Of a stretch of DNA of 64,000 nt, positions 59,836-64,000 are shown piece after piece. The DNA is from Paenibacillus sp. J31TS4 (GTDB lineage Bacteria > Bacillota > Bacilli > Paenibacillales > NBRC-103111): contig NZ_BOSI01000004.1 in assembly GCF_018403265.1 (NCBI RefSeq), positions 248,001 to 312,000 on the forward strand. Reading direction: 5' to 3'. The notes beneath the pieces were generated by a model. That model was given only the letters and a program-made list of their open reading frames with translations, searched no databases and had not been told where the DNA came from. Numbering within the stretch: the first letter of the stretch is position 1; each line of letters begins with the position of its first letter. The translations under genes were made by a program, and so were the position numbers.

Positions 59836-60540
59836 CTACAACGCGTATAGGCGAGCCTTCAGTTCCCGGACGGACTTCATGATGGACAGGCAGGATTCCG
59901 TATCGTCAATGGAGGCATGCCAACGCAGCGTGTCAATCCCTTTGTAATAGGCCATACATAAGTAACGTTCCTTATAATCGGGTATGACAATGTCCCTCTT
60001 CTGGCAATACGCATACAGCAGTTCCGGTATCCTTAAATACGGCTTGTTCAAGTCCATAATCGCAAAATCCAATAGAAAATCGCCAATGCCGGATCGGCTC
60101 CAGTCGGGGAACCCGACCGTTGTTTTGCCGTCGGTGATCATATTGACGAAAAACGTATTGTTGTAAACCAAATAACGTTTTCCTTCACAGTACGGAATAC
60201 GGTCCTCCATCTCCTTCCTGTATTCCTCGAAGAAGGCACGGTCTAATATCGTCGTTTCGTACATGTCCGTCCAGTTGTACCAGTACCCCTCTTTATCCTC
60301 CGCAAAAGTGCCGATCAGAAAGTCTCTGCAGGTCGCATACTCGGTTTGGCAGTCCTCGTTAAACTCCCCATAGCCCTCGATTCCCGCTATGTCGGATGAG
60401 CTGATCTCGAAGATCTTGTTAAAAAACAATTCGTAGCATTCGGCAAACTGCTGCGGGTTTAACTGATCGGCAACAAACCCATTTGGCGTCATATTCACCT
60501 GTTCCGAAAGCAACGCTTTGATCTTATTGTCCTTGCCCAT
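59836..60540 (-). CDS. Aminoglycoside-phosphotransferase-fold protein, probably inactive
   Basis: This 234-residue protein aligns with the C-lobe of hygromycin-kinase-like APH enzymes (YLVYNNTFFVNMITDGKTTV, GFPDWSRSGIGDFLLDFAIMD). The N-lobe is missing, the catalytic HGD is replaced by YNN, and the metal-site IDW reads PDW. It may be a pseudokinase used for binding, or a decayed gene kept open. The start is ATG 60540, with GGAAGG upstream. It heads the minus-strand series ending with the ECF41 sigma gene. Confidence 0.7.
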   Translation of the reverse strand: MGKDNKIKALLSEQVNMTPNGFVADQLNPQQFAECYELFFNKIFEISSSDIAGIEGYGEFNEDCQTEYATCRDFLIGTFAEDKEGYWYNWTDMYETTILDRAFFEEYRKEMEDRIPYCEGKRYLVYNNTFFVNMITDGKTTVGFPDWSRSGIGDFLLDFAIMDLNKPYLRIPELLYAYCQKRDIVIPDYKERYLCMAYYKGIDTLRWHASIDDTESCLSIMKSVRELKARLYAL

Positions 60541-60674
60541 TTTCTGCACCCTTCCTTCCCGATGATAATCGCATCAGCTGCGCATCTGATATTGGTGATC
60601 ATATCATTGGAATTCATTGGGATATAGGCAAGGAATGCTTTTAAGTAACTTTTGCATAGGCCATTAGTCTTTCG

Positions 60675-62537
60675 CTATTCAAACTTCCTTTGATAATGCG
60701 CGAAAGCAAGAAGAGGGAATATATATCGGTAGCTATGATAATGGATATAGAACGCTCCACCCATACCTTGGCCTTTTGGATAGTCGGTGGTCCAATCCTC
60801 CTTCTCAAGGGAATCCAGTAAATAGGTCATTCCCTTCTGGATGGCTGCAGTCGGCCGGTTAGCAACAGCGATCAAGGCATCCAGCGCCCAAGCTGTGTCC
60901 GTCAGCGTGCTCGTCTTTAACGGAACGTAGGTCATTTGAACGTCACTTTGGCATGATTCGCCCCATCCGCCGTCCGAATTCTGAATACTCATCAGCCATG
61001 CCGACGCCTTTTGAATGCTTGGGTGGCTCTTCGGTATGCCTACTGCTTGTAAGCCTGTGATCGCCCCCCATGTTCCGTAAATATAACAAATCCCCCACCG
61101 TCCGTACCACGATCCGTCCGTCCGCTGATTGTTGAACAGCCACTGCACCGCATTCCGGACAATTGGACGGTTGGCGGGAAGGTTCGTATAATTCCCGAGG
61201 AATTCAAGGGTTCTCCCGGTCAAATCCGCACAAGAGGGATCCATCAGCAGAAACGGTCCCTTCTCAAGCGGAAGGAACTGCAATAGCTTAGAATCCGTAT
61301 TTTTCTCAAAAGCGGGCCAGCCCCCATTATCGTTTTGCATCGACAGCAGCCAACTGACTCCCCTACCCCAGGCGGTTGGATGGCGCGACGCCATTCTGGA
61401 TATGGACCTTAACGAGGCCGTCGTATCATCTACGTCTGGATTCATGGTATTCACATCCGAAAACCCCCAGCCGCCAGGCATGCCGTTGGGATTGTGCACA
61501 ACCCAGTCGCCATAGCGATCCTGCTGCCGACTCAGCAAATACTTAGTTGCCTTCGTCACCATAGGGTCCTCGTGCGAAACGCCCGCCGCCTGGAGAGTAA
61601 AACTGATTAAAGAGGTATTCCATACATTTGCAGTGGTGTATTGCATATGGGGAAGGCCCTTCACTTCGCTTTTCATAGCCCGAAGCCCCTCGACGGCCTT
61701 GGTAATAACCGGATCCGTTTTCTTATACCCTGAGGAGAGCAGGGCAAAAATCATCAAAAAGGTACAGCTATAATAGCTGTACAAGGTTCCGTCCGGCTCC
61801 ACATGGTTCAGCATATACGTTTCGGCACGCTCAAGAGCTAAGCGGCGCAGCTCGCCCTTAACGCCGAACAATCGTTTGATGCCGTCCTGAATCAAGGAGA
61901 GAAGCGAACGCCACTCACTTGAGTGAACCCACTGGTCCTCTTCCTCCCCTCTCCCTTTCAAATCGGACAAGTCAGGAGCATAGGCGGATGGAATAGAAAA
62001 CTTTCGTTCCGCTAGTATCAGGATCGGGGCCAAATTGGCTCTCCCGAACACAGAAAAGGAATAGAAATTGATCGGAAAGCTGGTTGGGAGCAGAATCATT
62101 TCAATCGGGAGCAAGGGATGGGAGGGCCATTCGTATTGCCCCGTTAGTGCCAGCATGATTTTCGTAAACATGCTCACTTCCGATAAACCGCCGTTCGCGA
62201 TAATAAACCGGTTAGCGGCACGAAGACGCTCCTCATCCTTGCGGTACAATCCGGAAAATAGCAAAGCGTAATAGGCCTCTACAGTGGCCGTTACATTGCC
62301 TTCTCCTTCGTCATAAAATAGCTTCCATGCGCCATTTTTCTGCTGCCTGCTTATAATCCTTCGGCAAAGCCCTTCGATCAATTCCTGATCATAAATGTCT
62401 AAAGTCCGTAATAAAATTATCATATAGGCATCGGTAGAAATACCGGTCTCAAACGGATAAGCCCACGATCCATCGGGAGACTGGTCTTTTCGAAGCGTAT
62501 CAAGGATCCTCTGTCTCCCCTTGCTAGTATCCATCAT
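60675..62537 (-). CDS. sqhC: Squalene/hopene-cyclase-family terpene cyclase (sporulenol synthase-like)
   Basis: This 620-residue protein has the DxDD catalytic motif (NPDVDDTTAS, about residues 368-371) and repeated QW motifs (QQKNGAWKL, QNDNGGWPAF, QRTDGSWYGRWGICYIYGTW, QNSDGGWGESC). It follows B. subtilis SqhC closely, which turns tetraprenyl-beta-curcumene into sporulenol, a spore lipid that aids oxidative resistance. The start is ATG 62537 after AAGGAG. No partner prenyltransferase gene is visible in the window. Confidence 0.9.
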   Translation of the reverse strand: MMDTSKGRQRILDTLRKDQSPDGSWAYPFETGISTDAYMIILLRTLDIYDQELIEGLCRRIISRQQKNGAWKLFYDEGEGNVTATVEAYYALLFSGLYRKDEERLRAANRFIIANGGLSEVSMFTKIMLALTGQYEWPSHPLLPIEMILLPTSFPINFYSFSVFGRANLAPILILAERKFSIPSAYAPDLSDLKGRGEEEDQWVHSSEWRSLLSLIQDGIKRLFGVKGELRRLALERAETYMLNHVEPDGTLYSYYSCTFLMIFALLSSGYKKTDPVITKAVEGLRAMKSEVKGLPHMQYTTANVWNTSLISFTLQAAGVSHEDPMVTKATKYLLSRQQDRYGDWVVHNPNGMPGGWGFSDVNTMNPDVDDTTASLRSISRMASRHPTAWGRGVSWLLSMQNDNGGWPAFEKNTDSKLLQFLPLEKGPFLLMDPSCADLTGRTLEFLGNYTNLPANRPIVRNAVQWLFNNQRTDGSWYGRWGICYIYGTWGAITGLQAVGIPKSHPSIQKASAWLMSIQNSDGGWGESCQSDVQMTYVPLKTSTLTDTAWALDALIAVANRPTAAIQKGMTYLLDSLEKEDWTTDYPKGQGMGGAFYIHYHSYRYIFPLLAFAHYQRKFE

Positions 62538-62719
62538 TCCGGCACTCCTTCCTCCCACGAAAGCATGTTAGCCTATACATATTCGGCTCTCCTAAAGAGA
62601 ATTCATAAGGGAGGGAAGCGGCTATCCCTTTCATCCGAAACCGTCATAAAACACCGCTTGAGTCAATTCGCGAAGAATTAAGGAAACGAAAGAAACGCCC
62701 CCCTGCCATCTCGAATGCG

Positions 62720-63748
62720 TTGGCTCTCTCGGATCATAAGCTATTGAACAAAATTAGATTGCTTACCCATGAGCGCAACCTAAACAATTTGACGAGAACG
62801 AAAGCCTATCTCGAGTTTTATCTCCGGCATCCTGAAGTCCACTGGGCGTTCTTGGGCCATATGGTTTCCCGCAATGGCGGATGGAATATGACCGATCTTA
62901 AGGGCGAGTTTCTCACCAAGCTGCTCTCGGAGAAGGAACAGGAAACCTTTTTTCATTTTTTAGAACGCGGCAATTGGCTGATTTTCCAGGACGTATACCC
63001 GCAATTTCTGCTTTACGAGGAGAGTTTAAAGCAAAATAGACCGTTGTTTTATCTGATGCCTCACTTGCAGGTTTCGATTTTTATGGAAACGATTTGGAAC
63101 TATTTTTGGAGAGTCCGAGATTCCTATCTCCTGTGTATCGCGTTAGTCATCAACGAACAAAGCTACTTGGAACAAAGGGTCATACAAAATGCTCATTATC
63201 AAAAAGAAGTCTTATCCAAACTCGAATTTCAACTTCAGGATTGGCTGTCCTTTAATCAAATTCTTTTTCCTTCGGAAGGCGAGAAGATCAAAGGGCAAAC
63301 CCTTCACCAATTCCAATCTCTTCATGAGCGTATCTTGCTTGGAAAAAGGCTGTATGCCATTTTATTTAAAAATAAGGAGTTCCATGCGCAGGCCCTGGAT
63401 TGGGCGAAACTCCATCCGCACACGGGATCCAGGAGGGATTACTGGCCGCATTTGTTCCATTATGTGAACGAAGGCATACCGGGAATAGCCTATCCGTTAA
63501 GGCTGAAATCGTGCCGGCTTCTCAAAGGAGCGAGGAAGATTTACAGCCCAAAACTCGAGTATGCCTGGAAACATGTAAGTCAGCCGGAGGCAGAACCGGG
63601 AGATTGGTTTCAAGATCTGAACGTAGTGGATTATTTGGAGGATGACATCGGGATGATGGACGGTGAGATTAAGAGTGAATACTGCAAAGCATTGGGTCGG
63701 CTTGAGGTTGCTGCGCTTGCCCAAAAAACGATCCCTTTTTTGGAGTAA
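62720..63748 (+). CDS. DUF2515 family protein (YppC-like)
   Basis: This protein of at least 342 residues has the DUF2515 core LNNLTRTKAYLEFYLRHPEV, HWAFLGHMVSRNGGWNMTDL and LLSEKEQETFFHFLERGNW, present in spore formers (B. subtilis YppC). The listed start is TTG 62720, which has no ribosome-binding site. The frame stays open and plausibly coding back to 62609, where GGGAGGG is followed 8 bases later by ATC 62624, so the true start may be a rare ATC. Function unknown. Confidence 0.85.
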   Translation: MALSDHKLLNKIRLLTHERNLNNLTRTKAYLEFYLRHPEVHWAFLGHMVSRNGGWNMTDLKGEFLTKLLSEKEQETFFHFLERGNWLIFQDVYPQFLLYEESLKQNRPLFYLMPHLQVSIFMETIWNYFWRVRDSYLLCIALVINEQSYLEQRVIQNAHYQKEVLSKLEFQLQDWLSFNQILFPSEGEKIKGQTLHQFQSLHERILLGKRLYAILFKNKEFHAQALDWAKLHPHTGSRRDYWPHLFHYVNEGIPGIAYPLRLKSCRLLKGARKIYSPKLEYAWKHVSQPEAEPGDWFQDLNVVDYLEDDIGMMDGEIKSEYCKALGRLEVAALAQKTIPFLE

Positions 63749-64000
63749 AAATAGTTTGTTATGCGCGCTCCTGGCATCCCTGATGGGCACCTATTTGGAT
63801 CTTTATTTTGTCGGAAGAGGGCTGTATCAGTTTCCTCACCGGCTACTGCCGGAGATCTTCTCCATTAATATCGTCTTCACTTTAATCGTGCTGCCTCTAT
63901 TGACGATGATTTTTTTGTACGGCCTCACCCCAATGAATCCATTAGGGAAAGCATGCATGATCCTGTTTACTTGCCTGTTGATGTCCATCGTGGAAAAACT
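63717..64000 (+). CDS. CBO0543-like membrane protein, truncated at the window edge
   Basis: From TTG 63717 (GAGGT 8 bases upstream) the frame reads PKKRSLFWSKN, then LLCALLASLMGTYLDLYFVG, GLYQFPHRLLPEIFSINIVF and further membrane helices up to the edge. The DLYFVG...FP.R..PEIFSIN pattern fits the CBO0543 family of small membrane proteins in spore formers. It overlaps the DUF2515 gene by 32 bases, so the two are coupled. Confidence 0.75.
   Translation, partial: MPKKRSLFWSKNSLLCALLASLMGTYLDLYFVGRGLYQFPHRLLPEIFSINIVFTLIVLPLLTMIFLYGLTPMNPLGKACMILFTCLLMSIVEK

Overview
The window reads as chromosome of a spore-forming, high-GC member of the Bacillota, most likely Paenibacillus or a close relative. 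The support is a GerA-type germinant receptor operon, a Tlp spore protein, a sporulenol-type squalene/hopene cyclase, a DUF2515 gene, Bacillus-type metal boxes, strong GGAGG ribosome-binding sites, many lipoproteins and one-component AraC/MarR/TetR/LysR regulators. There is no rRNA, tRNA, CRISPR array, prophage or recognisable insertion sequence. The species assignment is inference.

Layout. 0-7 kb: greA, rluF, rlmN, a P1B-4 (PfeT/ZosA-like) metal-efflux ATPase behind clear Fur- and PerR-type boxes, and a divergent POT-family peptide transporter. 7-14 kb: a lipoprotein solute-binding protein plus a secreted DNase I-fold hydrolase, divergent from a membrane-anchored AraC sensor-regulator; a luciferase-like monooxygenase with the tail of a decayed SDR gene; a soluble chemoreceptor. 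14.8-17 kb: a three-gene overlapping operon (membrane-anchored linker protein, ApbE flavin transferase, ferric-reductase-like haem membrane protein). 17-21 kb: a transmembrane chemoreceptor bracketed by two copies of a duplicated segment (small Cys-rich secreted protein plus the tail of an acyltransferase gene). 21-24 kb: an ECF sigma/DUF4179 anti-sigma pair and a family-4-like uracil-DNA glycosylase. 24.5-28 kb: ugpA-ugpE-ugpB, a glycerol-3-phosphate ABC importer preceded by four hexamers at exact 11-bp spacing that fit a PhoP box.

28-38 kb: Tlp; a split-sigma module like SigO/RsoA with YvrJ; a propeller-like lipoprotein; a phosphodiester glycosidase; a stress-type flavin-binding protein; selO; a YdeI-like protein; a Tat-exported parallel beta-helix protein; an AraC/GyrI regulator. 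39-43 kb: an MBL-fold lactonase-like gene with its MarR regulator and two matched operators, then a BlaI/BlaR1-type pair whose sensor carries DUF4367-like domains rather than a penicillin-binding domain. 43-48 kb: a TetR operon and gerAA-gerAB-gerAC. 48-57 kb: M20 amidohydrolase, LysR, EamA exporter, two SDRs with TetR and AraC partners, a VOC protein and DinB. 57-64 kb: an ECF41 sigma factor overlapping a FAD oxidoreductase, a CD3324-like HTH protein, a degenerate APH-fold protein, sqhC, DUF2515 and a truncated CBO0543-like membrane gene at the right edge.

The main themes are regulation and envelope/spore biology: many transcription units have a visible palindromic operator beside the gene for their regulator. 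The most worthwhile leads are the split-sigma module, the BlaR1 variant with a non-beta-lactam sensor, the duplicated Cys-rich/acyltransferase segment, the PhoP-like array on ugp, the PerR/Fur control region of the ATPase, and the flavin operon that lacks an evident flavin acceptor.
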